Assembly (NCBI RefSeq): GCF_017311165.1
Contig: NZ_CP062973.1
Coordinates: 1,178,001 to 1,242,000 of the forward strand
Source of the DNA: Psychroflexus sp. ALD_RP9
Lineage (GTDB): Bacteria; Bacteroidota; Bacteroidia; Flavobacteriales; Flavobacteriaceae
Length of the DNA stretch: 64,000 nucleotides
Direction of reading: 5' to 3'
The position numbers and the translations under genes are program-made. This document shows, piece by piece, positions 17,009-25,032 of the stretch (positions are counted from its first letter, which is position 1; the number at the start of each line of letters is the position of its first letter). The notes beneath the pieces are model-generated. The model was not told the origin of the DNA, did no database searches, and was given only the letters and a program-made list of their open reading frames with translations.

Positions 17009-18067
17009 TTATGCTCTTAAAACGTATTCCTCTATAAAGTTCTCTATAAGCACAGGAACCGCATAATTATTTAGTTGGTTACGCTTCACAATCTCATAAT
17101 GTTCTGCTAATTGAAGGCTAAAGGGTTCTTGCAACTTAGCTTTCCAAAAATGCACAAAGAGTTTTCGATGTGTTAAGGTATGTTTTATAGGCTTAGAATT
17201 AAGAAGTGTAATGTCTGTTGACTTTACTTGAGGCAAATGTTGAAACTTATTAATTGGAAAAACTTCAACCTGTTGTGCTGTGTCGCTTAAAATGAATTCA
17301 TATAAGTTTTGCCATATGCCTTTGTGATTTCGTTTATTGAGTAGAACATTTTCATTATCATCTTCTAATATCAAATAGTTGAAATATCTCGTCTTGACTT
17401 TTGTCTTTTTTAATTTTACAGGTAATCTCTCTATTTTAGATTGCTGGAAAGCCACACATGTGTGTTGAAATGGGCAAAACAAACAATTTGGTTGCTTTGG
17501 TTTACATTGTATAGCGCCAAACTCCATAATAGCTTGGTTATAGGTTGCGGGATTATCTCGGTCTAAAAGTTCGTTTGCCTTAATTTTAAACTGCTTGATG
17601 CCTTCTGTAGAATTAATAGGCGTATCAATACCAAAAATACGAGATAATACACGATAAACATTACCATCAACAACGGCCTTAGGTTCATTAAAAGCAAACG
17701 ATGCAATAGCAGCAGCGGTGTATTCGCCAATACCTTTTAATTTGAGGAGGTCTTTATAAGTTGTAGGGAAACTGCCATTATAATTTTTACTAATATCTTT
17801 AGCGGTAAAATGTAAATTTCTTGCACGTGAATAATAACCTAAACCTTGCCAGAGTTTTAGAACTTGATCTTCATCGGCTCTAGCTAAATCGTGTACAGTT
17901 GGGAAATGCTTTAAAAATTTTAAATAATAAGGAAGTGCTTGTTTTACTTGGGTTTGTTGTAGCATTATTTCAGACAGCCAAATTTCATAAGCTTGTGTGC
18001 TTTCTCGCCAAGGTAAGTCTCGTTGATGTATGTTATACCAGTTAATTAAGGCTTCAGCAAATTGCAT
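17009..18067 (-). CDS. mutY: A/G-specific adenine glycosylase
   Basis: This 352-residue base-excision repair enzyme removes adenine mispaired with 8-oxoguanine. Visible features are the catalytic Glu in SEIMLQQTQV (about 32-41), the helix-hairpin-helix LKGIGEYTAAAIASFAF, the catalytic Asp in VVDGNVYRVL, and a [4Fe-4S] cluster motif C-X6-C-X2-C-X5-C (CKPKQPNCLFCPFQHTC). A C-terminal NUDIX-like 8-oxoG recognition domain begins at about 230. It is the first gene of the mutY-ssb-gldE-gldD operon and has a -7 box 17 bases before its ATG. Confidence 0.96.
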   Translation of the reverse strand: MQFAEALINWYNIHQRDLPWRESTQAYEIWLSEIMLQQTQVKQALPYYLKFLKHFPTVHDLARADEDQVLKLWQGLGYYSRARNLHFTAKDISKNYNGSFPTTYKDLLKLKGIGEYTAAAIASFAFNEPKAVVDGNVYRVLSRIFGIDTPINSTEGIKQFKIKANELLDRDNPATYNQAIMEFGAIQCKPKQPNCLFCPFQHTCVAFQQSKIERLPVKLKKTKVKTRYFNYLILEDDNENVLLNKRNHKGIWQNLYEFILSDTAQQVEVFPINKFQHLPQVKSTDITLLNSKPIKHTLTHRKLFVHFWKAKLQEPFSLQLAEHYEIVKRNQLNNYAVPVLIENFIEEYVLRA

Positions 18068-18084
18068 TTGATAGATTTTTGTAG

Positions 18085-18092
18085 CAAACTTA
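18085..18092 (-). promoter_or_regulatory. -7 promoter box of the mutY-ssb-gldE-gldD operon
   Basis: Read on the minus strand this is TAAGTTTG, an exact TAnnTTTG match, 17 bases upstream of the mutY ATG. The -33 element is not clear. Confidence 0.45.
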
Positions 18093-18148
18093 AAGTATAT
18101 CTAACTACTATTTAGTCTTTTGTGTTTATTTATTGTTATTAAATTCTG

Positions 18149-18156
18149 TATATTTG
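18149..18156 (+). promoter_or_regulatory. -7 promoter box of the HU gene
   Basis: TATATTTG is an exact consensus match, 40 bases upstream of the HU ATG at 18197. A TTG lies 13 bases upstream of it, shorter than the usual spacing, so the -33 element is uncertain. Confidence 0.5.
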
Positions 18157-18196
18157 CAAACTTAAAATTTAATAACCCCTTTTAAATATTTGAACT

Positions 18197-18487
18197 ATGA
18201 CAAAAGCAGATATTGTGGCTAACATTTCAGACAAGTTAGGATTAGAGAAGACAGAAGTTCAAGCCACTGTTGAAACTTTTATGGCTGAAGTTAAAGACTC
18301 GCTAGAAAGCGGTGATAATGTATACTTAAGAGGTTTTGGAAGCTTTATCATTAAAAAAAGAGCTGAGAAAACAGGTAGAAACATTTCTAAAAATACAACA
18401 ATTAAAATCCCAGCCCACAACATTCCAGCATTTAAGCCAGCAAAGGTTTTTGTTGAAGGTGTTAAAACTAAAGTTGAAGTAAAATAA
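18197..18487 (+). CDS. HU family DNA-binding protein
   Basis: This 96-residue nucleoid protein of the HU/IHF family is a dimeric DNA-bending protein. It starts MTKADIVANISDKLGLEKTE and contains VYLRGFGSFIIKKRAEKTGRN, followed by the beta-arm PAHNIPAFKPAKVF with the intercalating Pro. Its length is normal. It is followed by a 30-residue basic ORF and then rng; the HU-basic ORF pair appears to end at the terminator at 18599-18624. Confidence 0.96.
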   Translation: MTKADIVANISDKLGLEKTEVQATVETFMAEVKDSLESGDNVYLRGFGSFIIKKRAEKTGRNISKNTTIKIPAHNIPAFKPAKVFVEGVKTKVEVK

Positions 18488-18514
18488 ATTATTAATCAAT
18501 AAAAATTATAGCTT

Positions 18515-18607
18515 ATGCCAAGTGGTAAAAAAAGAAAAAGACATAAGGTAGCAACTCACAAGCGTAAAAAGCGAAGTAGAGCTAACCGTCACAAAAAGAA
18601 AAAGTAG
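18515..18607 (+). CDS. Tiny (30-residue) very basic protein, candidate ribosome-associated
   Basis: A short ORF starts at ATG 18515 and ends at TAG 18605-18607. It begins MPSGKKRKRHKVATHKRKK and ends NRHKKKK; about two thirds of the residues are Lys, Arg or His. It lies 27 bases after the HU gene and its stop codon is inside a perfect terminator palindrome, so the ORF and terminator fit each other. I recall similar 30-residue ORFs beside rng in other Bacteroidota, which argues for a real gene. The composition resembles tiny ribosomal proteins such as bTHX; identity with a Bacteroidota-specific ribosomal protein such as bL38 is possible but unproven. Confidence 0.75.
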   Translation: MPSGKKRKRHKVATHKRKKRSRANRHKKKK

Positions 18608-18624
18608 TTTTAAAACTACTTTTT
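18599..18624 (+). terminator. Rho-independent terminator after the basic ORF
   Basis: This is a perfect 26-base palindrome with arms AAAAAGTAGTTTT and AAAACTACTTTTT, ending in five T's and overlapping the stop codon of the 30-residue ORF. It separates the HU unit from the rng leader. Confidence 0.75.
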
Positions 18625-18625
18625 C

Positions 18626-18734
18626 AATTTTCTGTTCTTTGACAACGAAATTTATAACCTAAATTTCTTCATATTACCTAATTTAATTAATGTTTAATTG
18701 TTTAGACAGGTTATAACCTGCTAAACAGAAAATT
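18626..18734 (+). promoter_or_regulatory. Predicted structured leader (cloverleaf-like) of rng
   Basis: An 11-bp perfect inverted repeat, AATTTTCTGTT at 18626-18636 and AACAGAAAATT at 18724-18734, encloses three further perfect inverted repeats in order. These are GAAATTT/AAATTTC (18647-18667, loop ATAACCT), AATTAA/TTAATT (18685-18699) and the palindrome CAGGTTATAACCTG (18707-18720). Together they would fold as a four-way junction ending 7 bases before the rng GTG. TTATAACCT occurs twice inside. RNase E in E. coli autoregulates through hairpins in its own leader, so a similar role is inferred here. The promoter is not identified, and the region is AT-rich. Confidence 0.5.
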
Positions 18735-18741
18735 TAAAAGC

Positions 18742-20283
18742 GTGAATAAGGAATTAATTATACGTTCAAGTTCCGACGCTGTAGATTTTGCCTTGCTTAA
18801 AGATGGTAAACTTGTCGAATTGCATAAAGAATCTAGCAATAGTAATATAGCAGTTGGTGACATTTACCTTGCCCGTGTTAGAAAAGCTCTTTCAGGACTT
18901 AATGCGGCATTTGTTAATGTTGGTTATGAAAAAGACGGATTCCTACATTATCATGATTTAGGACCACAAATTCAAACCCAATTAAAGTTTATTAAAAAAG
19001 CAAGTTCACCCAAATTTAGAGATTATAACTTAAAAAACTTTACGTTTGAAAACGATATTGACAAGCATGGTTCTATAACCGATGTGCTAAATCCAAACCA
19101 AACAGTCTTGGTTCAAGTGGTAAAAGAGCCAATTTCAACAAAAGGCCCAAGATTAAGCAGTGAATTATCACTGGCTGGCCGTTACATTGTTTTGGTGCCG
19201 TTTTCTGACCGTATTTCTGTATCTCAAAAAATAGAAGATAAAGAAGAAAAAAGCAGACTTAAACGTCTGGTTAAAAGCATTAAACCTAAAGGCTTTAGTA
19301 TTATTATTAGAACTGTAGCCGAAGGTAAAAAAGTAGCAGATATCGATAAAGATTTACAAAATCTTTTAAAACGATGGAATGCTATGTGTAAAAAAATTCA
19401 GAAAGCACAATATCCTCTAAAAGTTTTAGGAGAGTTAAATAAAGCCTCATCTATGTTACGAGACTTGTTTAATGACTCATTTACTTCTATTTGCGTAGAT
19501 GATGAAGCCTTGTATTCTCAAATAAAAGATTATGTCGGCGAAATTTCTCCCGAAAAAGAATCAATAGTTTCTCTCTACAACTCCAAAATACCAATTTATG
19601 AAAAATTTGGGGTCGAACGGCAAATTAAAACATCATTTGGCGAAACTGTCACAATGAAAAAAGGAGCTTATTTAGTTATTGAACATACTGAAGCCATGCA
19701 TGTTATAGATGTCAATAGCGGAAACAGAAGCAATAAGGCAAAAAATCAAGCTGATACAGCATTAGACGTTAATCTTATTAGTGCTACCGAAATTGCACGC
19801 CAATTAAGATTAAGAGATATGGGCGGCATTATTGTAGTCGATTTTATCGATATGAATAATCCCGAACATCGCAAAAAACTTTATGATCACTTAAAAGAAG
19901 AAATGAGTGACGATCGAGCTAAACATAAAATTTTACCACCAAGTAAATTTGGACTCATACAAATTACTAGACAGCGTGTTAGGCCTGAGCTGTCTATTAA
20001 AACTAAAGAAAAAAACCCAAACGAAAATGGTGAAGTTGAAGCACCAATTGTGCTCATCAATAAAATTAATGCCGATTTACAAAAGTTAATTGCTAAAGGC
20101 CAAAAGAAAATTACGTTAACAGCGCATCCTTTTGTGTGCGCCTATTTAATAAAAGGAACGCCTTCTATGCGTACAAAGTGGTTTTTAGACCATAAAAAAT
20201 GGGTAAAAATTCAGCCTCGTGATGCTTATAAATACTTAGAGTATCATTTTTTAGACGCTAAAGGCGATCGTTTAAAACCTTAA
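18742..20283 (+). CDS. rng: Ribonuclease E/G family endoribonuclease
   Basis: This 513-residue RNase E/G catalytic core protein (no C-terminal degradosome scaffold) is used in rRNA maturation and mRNA decay. It has an S1-like RNA-binding region near 35-130 (IYLARVRKALSGLNAAFVNVGY), a 5'-sensor/RNase H-like segment, and the DNase I-like catalytic block VIDVNSGNR (about 325-333) and GGIIVVDFIDM (about 358-368), with the metal-binding Asp residues in each. KFGLIQITRQRVRPEL near 410 is also typical. The start is GTG at 18742, matching the family N-terminus MNKELIIRSS. A structured leader lies directly upstream. Confidence 0.95.
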   Translation: MNKELIIRSSSDAVDFALLKDGKLVELHKESSNSNIAVGDIYLARVRKALSGLNAAFVNVGYEKDGFLHYHDLGPQIQTQLKFIKKASSPKFRDYNLKNFTFENDIDKHGSITDVLNPNQTVLVQVVKEPISTKGPRLSSELSLAGRYIVLVPFSDRISVSQKIEDKEEKSRLKRLVKSIKPKGFSIIIRTVAEGKKVADIDKDLQNLLKRWNAMCKKIQKAQYPLKVLGELNKASSMLRDLFNDSFTSICVDDEALYSQIKDYVGEISPEKESIVSLYNSKIPIYEKFGVERQIKTSFGETVTMKKGAYLVIEHTEAMHVIDVNSGNRSNKAKNQADTALDVNLISATEIARQLRLRDMGGIIVVDFIDMNNPEHRKKLYDHLKEEMSDDRAKHKILPPSKFGLIQITRQRVRPELSIKTKEKNPNENGEVEAPIVLINKINADLQKLIAKGQKKITLTAHPFVCAYLIKGTPSMRTKWFLDHKKWVKIQPRDAYKYLEYHFLDAKGDRLKP

Positions 20284-20284
20284 T

Positions 20285-20319
20285 AAAAAACCTCTATTAT
20301 TTTTAATAGGGGTTTTTTT
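20285..20319 (+). terminator. Rho-independent terminator of rng
   Basis: An 11-bp stem AACCTCTATTA / TAATAGGGGTT (one G-U pair) with a 4-base loop and seven T's starts 2 bases after the rng stop codon. Confidence 0.88.
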
Positions 20320-20336
20320 ATGCTCTTAATTGCCAT

Positions 20337-20344
20337 TAAATTTG
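20337..20344 (+). promoter_or_regulatory. -7 promoter box of recX
   Basis: TAAATTTG matches the consensus exactly and ends 5 bases before the recX ATG at 20350, so the transcript is expected to be leaderless or nearly so. No -33 TTG is seen at the normal spacing. Confidence 0.45.
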
Positions 20345-20349
20345 CATAA

Positions 20350-20823
20350 ATGAATAAAAAACCATCACTTACTGTTCATGAAGCTCTACTTAAATTAATG
20401 CAGTATTGCACTTACCAAGATCGTTGTCACAAAGAAGTTGAAAAAAAGCTTGATAGTTTAGGTATGTACAACGATGCAAAAGCCCACATTATTTCTAAAC
20501 TGATTGAAGATAATTTCTTAAACGAAGAGCGTTTTGCTAAAAGTTTTGCTCGAGGTAAGTTTAGAATAAAAAAATGGGGTAAAATAAGAATTACAAGAGA
20601 GTTAAAACTAAGACAAATTAGTACTTATAACCTAAATACGGCATTGAAAGAAATCAGTGAGGATGATTATTTAAAAACCTTAAATGAATTAGTTGATTAT
20701 AAATATAAGCAGCTTGGTCAAAAACTAACACAATCTAATAAACAGAAAATTTATCAATACTTAGCCTATCGTGGTTTTGAAAGCCACTTGATATATGAAA
20801 CTATGAATAAATTAAGCAAATAA
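20350..20823 (+). CDS. recX: Regulatory protein RecX
   Basis: This 157-residue protein is made of the three-helix repeats of RecX, which modulates RecA filaments. Marks are ALLKLMQYCTYQDRCHKEVEKKL at the N-terminus, LIEDNFLNEERFAKSFARGKF in the middle, and IRITRELKLRQIS. The C-terminal repeat ends YRGFESHLIYETMNKL. In many bacteria recX lies next to recA; here recA is 16 kb away in the same window and recX has its own promoter box. Confidence 0.92.
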   Translation: MNKKPSLTVHEALLKLMQYCTYQDRCHKEVEKKLDSLGMYNDAKAHIISKLIEDNFLNEERFAKSFARGKFRIKKWGKIRITRELKLRQISTYNLNTALKEISEDDYLKTLNELVDYKYKQLGQKLTQSNKQKIYQYLAYRGFESHLIYETMNKLSK

Positions 20824-20855
20824 AAAAAGCTTTCAAGTTTAATGAAAGCTTTAGG
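20822..20855. terminator. Terminator between convergent recX and bioB
   Basis: The perfect 10-bp stem AAAGCTTTCA / TGAAAGCTTT (20826-20835 and 20843-20852) has a 7-base loop. The seven A's on its left are T's for bioB transcription, so it mainly terminates bioB; the plus-strand T-run is short. Confidence 0.75.
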
Positions 20856-20883
20856 GATTAAAATATAGTCAATAGACTACTTT

Positions 20884-21972
20884 TTATTTGGCAAGTTTGG
20901 CTTTTGTTTTAGCTTCTTCATTACGCTCAATTTTATGACCTGGACGAGACCATTTTGGTTTTTCACCTAAAGGTTTGTACAAAGATTGTTCAGCTTCTAC
21001 GGTTTTTGGCTGTGACTTTTTCTCGAATGGCTTTTGAGGTTCTAAACCCAAAGTTTTAAACAATTCCATGTCTTCATTAACATCTGGGTTTGGGGTTGTT
21101 AAGAGTTTATCACCAGCAAAAATAGAATTTGCTCCAGCAAAAAAGCACATGGCTTGTCCTTCTTTACTCATATCAGTTCGACCAGCTGAAAGTCTTACTT
21201 GAGTTTCTGGCATTACGATTCGAGTTGTAGCTACCATTCTAATCATTTCCCAAATAGAAACTTTTTGTTGTTCTTCGAGCGGTGTACCTTCAACAGGAAC
21301 TAAAGCATTAATCGGGACAGATTCTGGTTGAGGATTTAATGTTGCTAAGGCGACAAGCATTCCAGCGCGATCATCAATAGATTCGCCCATACCAATAATG
21401 CCACCACTACAAACGGTAACGTTTGTTTTTCTAACATTATCTATGGTCTCTAAGCGATCTTCGTAACCACGTGTTGAAATGACTTCTTTATAGTATTCTT
21501 CAGACGAGTCTAGATTATGATTGTAAGCGTATAAACCAGCTTCAGCAAGGCGCTTGGCTTGATTTTCGGTAACCATACCAAGTGTACAGCAAACTTCCAT
21601 ATCAAGCTTATTAATGGTTCTTACCATTTCTAGCACATTATCAAATTCTTCGCCATCTTTCACATTTCGCCATGCAGCACCCATACATACTCGCGAACTT
21701 CCAGAGGCTTTTGCTCTTAAAGCTTGGGCTTTAACTTGAGAAACACTCATCAAATCATTACCTTCAATATCTGTATGATAGCGTGCTGCTTGCGGGCAAT
21801 AACCACAGTCTTCAGGGCAACCACCTGTTTTTATAGATAATAATGTAGAAACTTGTACTTTGTTTGGGTCGTGGTGTTGGCGATGCACAGTGGCAGCTTC
21901 GTATAAAAGCGACATTAAAGGCTTATTGTAAATCGCTAAAATTTCTTCTTTAGTCCAATCGTGTCTTGTCAT
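20884..21972 (-). CDS. bioB: Biotin synthase
   Basis: This 362-residue radical SAM enzyme inserts sulphur into dethiobiotin. The radical SAM cluster motif CxxxCxxC is present as [10 protein letters not shown] (about residues 53-62), with [13 protein letters not shown] following. Cys and Arg residues for the second [2Fe-2S] cluster occur in [32 protein letters not shown] and [11 protein letters not shown]. The C-terminus has a Lys-rich tail of about 40 residues not needed for catalysis. It lies 67 bases downstream of a ketoacyl synthase but has its own promoter in the gap. Confidence 0.97.
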   Translation of the reverse strand: MTRHDWTKEEILAIYNKPLMSLLYEAATVHRQHHDPNKVQVSTLLSIKTGGCPEDCGYCPQAARYHTDIEGNDLMSVSQVKAQALRAKASGSSRVCMGAAWRNVKDGEEFDNVLEMVRTINKLDMEVCCTLGMVTENQAKRLAEAGLYAYNHNLDSSEEYYKEVISTRGYEDRLETIDNVRKTNVTVCSGGIIGMGESIDDRAGMLVALATLNPQPESVPINALVPVEGTPLEEQQKVSIWEMIRMVATTRIVMPETQVRLSAGRTDMSKEGQAMCFFAGANSIFAGDKLLTTPNPDVNEDMELFKTLGLEPQKPFEKKSQPKTVEAEQSLYKPLGEKPKWSRPGHKIERNEEAKTKAKLAK

Positions 21973-21991
21973 AATCTCTTAATTGATTCAT

Positions 21992-22023
21992 CAAAAATAG
22001 AAAAATGTGTGTATTATTTTCAA
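21992..22023 (-). promoter_or_regulatory. bioB promoter
   Basis: On the minus strand TTG (22023-22021) is followed after 21 bases by TATTTTTG (21999-21992), within the accepted TTG-N17-23-TAnnTTTG range. The start codon is 19 bases downstream. No BirA-type operator was recognised. Confidence 0.6.
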
Positions 22024-22039
22024 AAATGCTAGTCTGTTT

Positions 22040-23191
22040 TTAATTGATAGCTCTTAAAATTAAGCTGACCGCATTTCCACCAAAACCCACAGCATTTACT
22101 AAAACTGATTTAATAGATTGGTTTTTAGTGATTTGTTGATTGTAAAAAGGGTTTTTATAAAAACCATGCTTTAACATATAAAGCGCTGTCTGAATACTTA
22201 ACATTCCTGAAGCTCCAAAGCTATGGCCAATTTGCCATTTATTAGTGGTTAAAAGTGGTAAGGTTTTAAAAACAGCTTTTACCGCGTTGATTTCGGCTTG
22301 ATCACCTTTTTTTGTTCCAGGCGCATGCATTACAACCGCATCTACAGTGTCTAATTGGGCTTCTTTTAAAGCCATTTTCATAGCGTCTTGAAAGCACTGT
22401 GCATCAGTAGAAATTGAAATATTATGTGTAATCATTTCAGTTGCATAGCCACATCCAACTACTTCTGCTAATGCATTTTCTGCTTGTTTTGTTAATAAAG
22501 CAGTTCCGGCAGCCTCAGCTAAAATCAAACTGTTTTGCTGTTTTTCTAACTCTAAACTTCTGCATGGTAGCTTGTCCTTAAAATTTGAATATAGTTTAAT
22601 AGCCTTCATTTGTGCAATAGTAAAATGGGTTAAAGGCGATTCGCTTCCGCCAACAATAAAGGCTTCACTCATGCCAGATTGTAGCCATGCCTTAGCATTT
22701 AAAAACCCATGTAAAGCCGTTGAACATGTAATTGAGTGACTAATTTGAATACCTTTTAAACCAATATCTTGAGCTGGCCAGGTGGCTAAATTGCCTAAAG
22801 TTGTGGTTGGAGAACTTAATGCGGAAACTTTTCCTTGCTGAATAAATTCTTGATGGTAATTTTCGAATAATTCGGTAGCTCCTCGCGATGAGCCTATATT
22901 TAGACCAGTTGAAGTTTTGTCGAATTTTTGATTTTCAATACAAGCTCGCGTGCACAAAATTGCCATAAGTACACTACGGTCTAAGCGTGCATATTTTGGC
23001 TGCTCGAAGATTAATTTTTGTATGCTTGCTTCAGCCGAAGACGATAACCGTGAAACTTTTAAGACTTCATCTTGAAAGTTAAAATCACTAAACAGAGCTT
23101 CAGTTTTGCCATGTTGATCTTCAACCTCTTGAAGGCCAAAACCATAAGCAGAAATACTACTAAAACCGTTGATGTAAATGCGTTTTCTCAA
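22040..23191 (-). CDS. Beta-ketoacyl synthase family protein
   Basis: This 383-residue thiolase-fold condensing enzyme has a complete C-H-H triad: Cys in SITCSTALHG (about 155), His in VVMHAPGTKKGDQAE (about 290) and His in KWQIGHSFGASGM (about 325). The C-terminal VNAVGFGGNAVSLIL is typical. It resembles KAS II-type synthases found in secondary or specialised fatty-acid pathways rather than housekeeping FabF, which is longer. The adjacent bioB suggests a role in pimeloyl chain synthesis, but aryl polyene or flexirubin-type pathways also use such enzymes. Translation appears to start at TTG 23191. Confidence 0.85.
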   Translation of the reverse strand: MRKRIYINGFSSISAYGFGLQEVEDQHGKTEALFSDFNFQDEVLKVSRLSSSAEASIQKLIFEQPKYARLDRSVLMAILCTRACIENQKFDKTSTGLNIGSSRGATELFENYHQEFIQQGKVSALSSPTTTLGNLATWPAQDIGLKGIQISHSITCSTALHGFLNAKAWLQSGMSEAFIVGGSESPLTHFTIAQMKAIKLYSNFKDKLPCRSLELEKQQNSLILAEAAGTALLTKQAENALAEVVGCGYATEMITHNISISTDAQCFQDAMKMALKEAQLDTVDAVVMHAPGTKKGDQAEINAVKAVFKTLPLLTTNKWQIGHSFGASGMLSIQTALYMLKHGFYKNPFYNQQITKNQSIKSVLVNAVGFGGNAVSLILRAIN

Positions 23192-23298
23192 CCTATTTTT
23201 TTAGCAAATATCATAAAAATACAAGGTTTAAACTCGAAATAATACCTAATTTGTAGCTTTAAATTGAGGCTTAAAAATTTCCTCTAGCAATATTTTAA

Positions 23299-23306
23299 TA
23301 TCTTTG
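23299..23306 (+). promoter_or_regulatory. -7 promoter box of the ricT-gldH-pbp1A operon
   Basis: TATCTTTG is an exact TAnnTTTG match, 60 bases before the ricT ATG. No TTG at the right distance was found. Confidence 0.4.
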
Positions 23307-23366
23307 AGGTTTATTTAATAAACATGAATCTGAAATACTAAAAATTAGTATTTAAAACATATAATT

Positions 23367-24548
23367 ATGGGATGTAGCAATTGTGCTAGTAAAAATGATG
23401 GTTTGCCCAAAGGATGCAAGAACAATGGAAGTTGTGGTGTAGATTCTTGCAATAAATTAACGGTTTTTGATTGGCTTTCAGACCTAGAATTACCGAGTGG
23501 TGTAGAAAAGTTTGATGCGGTAGAAATTCGTTTTAAAAACGGCCGGAAATCCTTTTTTAGAAATACAGAAAATCTTAGCCTGAGTATTGGTGATGTTGTT
23601 GCAACCGAAACCTCACCAGGCCATGATATTGGCATTGTTACCATTACTGGAGAATTGGTGAAAGTGCAAATGCGTAAAAAGAAACTAGATCCGTACGCAG
23701 CCGAATTACCAAAAGTTTACCGTAAGGCTAACCAAAAAGATATTGATGTTTGGGAAGAAGCTAAAGCTCGAGAAGAAAAGGTAAAAGTACGTGCAAGAGA
23801 AATAGCGATTAGACTTCAATTAAAAATGAAAATTAGTGACGTTGAGTTTCAAGGTGATGGCTCAAAAGCAATTTTCTATTACACGGCCGAAGAGCGTGTT
23901 GATTTTAGACAGCTCATTAAAGAATTTGCATACGAGTTTAAGGTTAGGATTGAAATGAAACAAATAGGCTTCAGACAAGAAGCAGCTAGACTTGGTGGTA
24001 TAGGCTCTTGTGGTCGAGAATTGTGCTGCTCTACCTGGTTAACCGACTTTAGAAGCGTAAAAACATCAGCAGCAAGATATCAACAACTATCACTAAATCC
24101 TTTAAAATTGGCTGGGCAATGTGGTAAATTAAAGTGTTGCTTAAATTACGAGCTTGACTCTTATTTAGATGCTTTAAAAGATTTTCCTAGACAAGACCAA
24201 AAGCTCATTACTGAAAAGGGCGAAGCCGTTTGCCAAAAAATAGATATATTTAAATCAAAACTCTGGTACGCTTATAGAGATGATTATAATAATTGGATTG
24301 AGTTAGACACACAAGCTGTAAAAACCATCTTAAAAGCCCAAAGAAATAATAAACCTGTCGCTAGTTTAGAAGAATTTATTGAAGATAAACCTGTGGTTAA
24401 TGTAGACTTTGAAAATGTTGTTGGTCAAGACAGTTTAACCAGATTTGATAAACCTAAAGGAAGACATAAGAATAAAGGTAAACGACGCCATAAACGTAAG
24501 AAATCAACACAAAAAAATAAGTCGACTAATGCTAAGCAAAAGTCTTAA
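23367..24548 (+). CDS. ricT: PSP1 domain protein, RicT homologue
   Basis: This 393-residue protein has an N-terminal Cys-rich stretch (Cys at 3, 6, 17, 23 and 28), then the PSP1 domain (about 50-280) with IGFRQEAARLGGIGSCGRELCC and LAGQCGKLKCCLNYE. RicT/YaaT in Bacillus carries Fe-S clusters in a complex that affects RNase Y maturation of mRNA, and the same Cys motifs are present. The C-terminus is strongly basic (KGRHKNKGKRRHKRKK), suggesting nucleic-acid contact. It overlaps gldH by 20 bases and heads an operon with gldH and a penicillin-binding protein. Confidence 0.88.
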   Translation: MGCSNCASKNDGLPKGCKNNGSCGVDSCNKLTVFDWLSDLELPSGVEKFDAVEIRFKNGRKSFFRNTENLSLSIGDVVATETSPGHDIGIVTITGELVKVQMRKKKLDPYAAELPKVYRKANQKDIDVWEEAKAREEKVKVRAREIAIRLQLKMKISDVEFQGDGSKAIFYYTAEERVDFRQLIKEFAYEFKVRIEMKQIGFRQEAARLGGIGSCGRELCCSTWLTDFRSVKTSAARYQQLSLNPLKLAGQCGKLKCCLNYELDSYLDALKDFPRQDQKLITEKGEAVCQKIDIFKSKLWYAYRDDYNNWIELDTQAVKTILKAQRNNKPVASLEEFIEDKPVVNVDFENVVGQDSLTRFDKPKGRHKNKGKRRHKRKKSTQKNKSTNAKQKS

Positions 24549-25032
24549 GTTTATTATCATTAGCTTAGGCTTGGTAAGTATTTCTTGCCAAGATGAAGCA
24601 GTGTATTTTTCAAAATATCAAAGTTTTCCGGAGTCATGGCCAAAAGAAGTTCCAGCAGAATTTTCGTTTGAAGCGCCAGATACAACTGAAGTTTATAATG
24701 TATTTGTAATGCTTAGGAATACGCAAGATTATGCCTATAGAAACTTATTTTTAATTTCAGACATAAATTTTCCTAATGGTAAGGTAATTGTAGATACTTT
24801 AGAGTATGAAATGGCTTACCCTAATGGCGAATTAATGGGGCAAGGTTTTGGGCTAAAAACAAATAAACTTTGGCTTAAACAAGGCGTAAAATTTACAGAA
24901 ATTGGTAGTTATAAGGTTAATATTAAACATGCCATGCGTGCTTTTGGTAAAATTAATGGTTTAGATAGCCTTCAAGGAATCACAGATGTTGGACTTCGCA
25001 TCGAAAAACAAAATCAAGAAAATGACAACTAA
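24529..25032 (+). CDS. gldH: Gliding motility lipoprotein GldH
   Basis: This 167-residue lipoprotein (lipobox ISC, Cys at about 20) is needed for gliding. The family pattern is evident: AVYFSKYQSFPESWPKE, YNVFVMLRNTQDYAYRNLFL, FPNGKVIVDTLEYEMA, and GQGFGLKTNKLWLKQGVKF. The ATG at 24529 gives the signal peptide MLSKSLKFIIISLGLVS; a longer frame from 24445 would run through the ricT tail and is rejected. It overlaps ricT upstream and pbp1A downstream (ATG at 25022 before its stop), a compact operon also seen in other gliding flavobacteria. Confidence 0.92.
   Translation: MLSKSLKFIIISLGLVSISCQDEAVYFSKYQSFPESWPKEVPAEFSFEAPDTTEVYNVFVMLRNTQDYAYRNLFLISDINFPNGKVIVDTLEYEMAYPNGELMGQGFGLKTNKLWLKQGVKFTEIGSYKVNIKHAMRAFGKINGLDSLQGITDVGLRIEKQNQENDN

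Noticed and set aside
24445..24528. Longer N-terminus of GldH
   Set aside because: It would place the lipoprotein signal peptide 28 residues inside the protein and overlaps the basic ricT tail; ATG 24529 gives a normal signal peptide.
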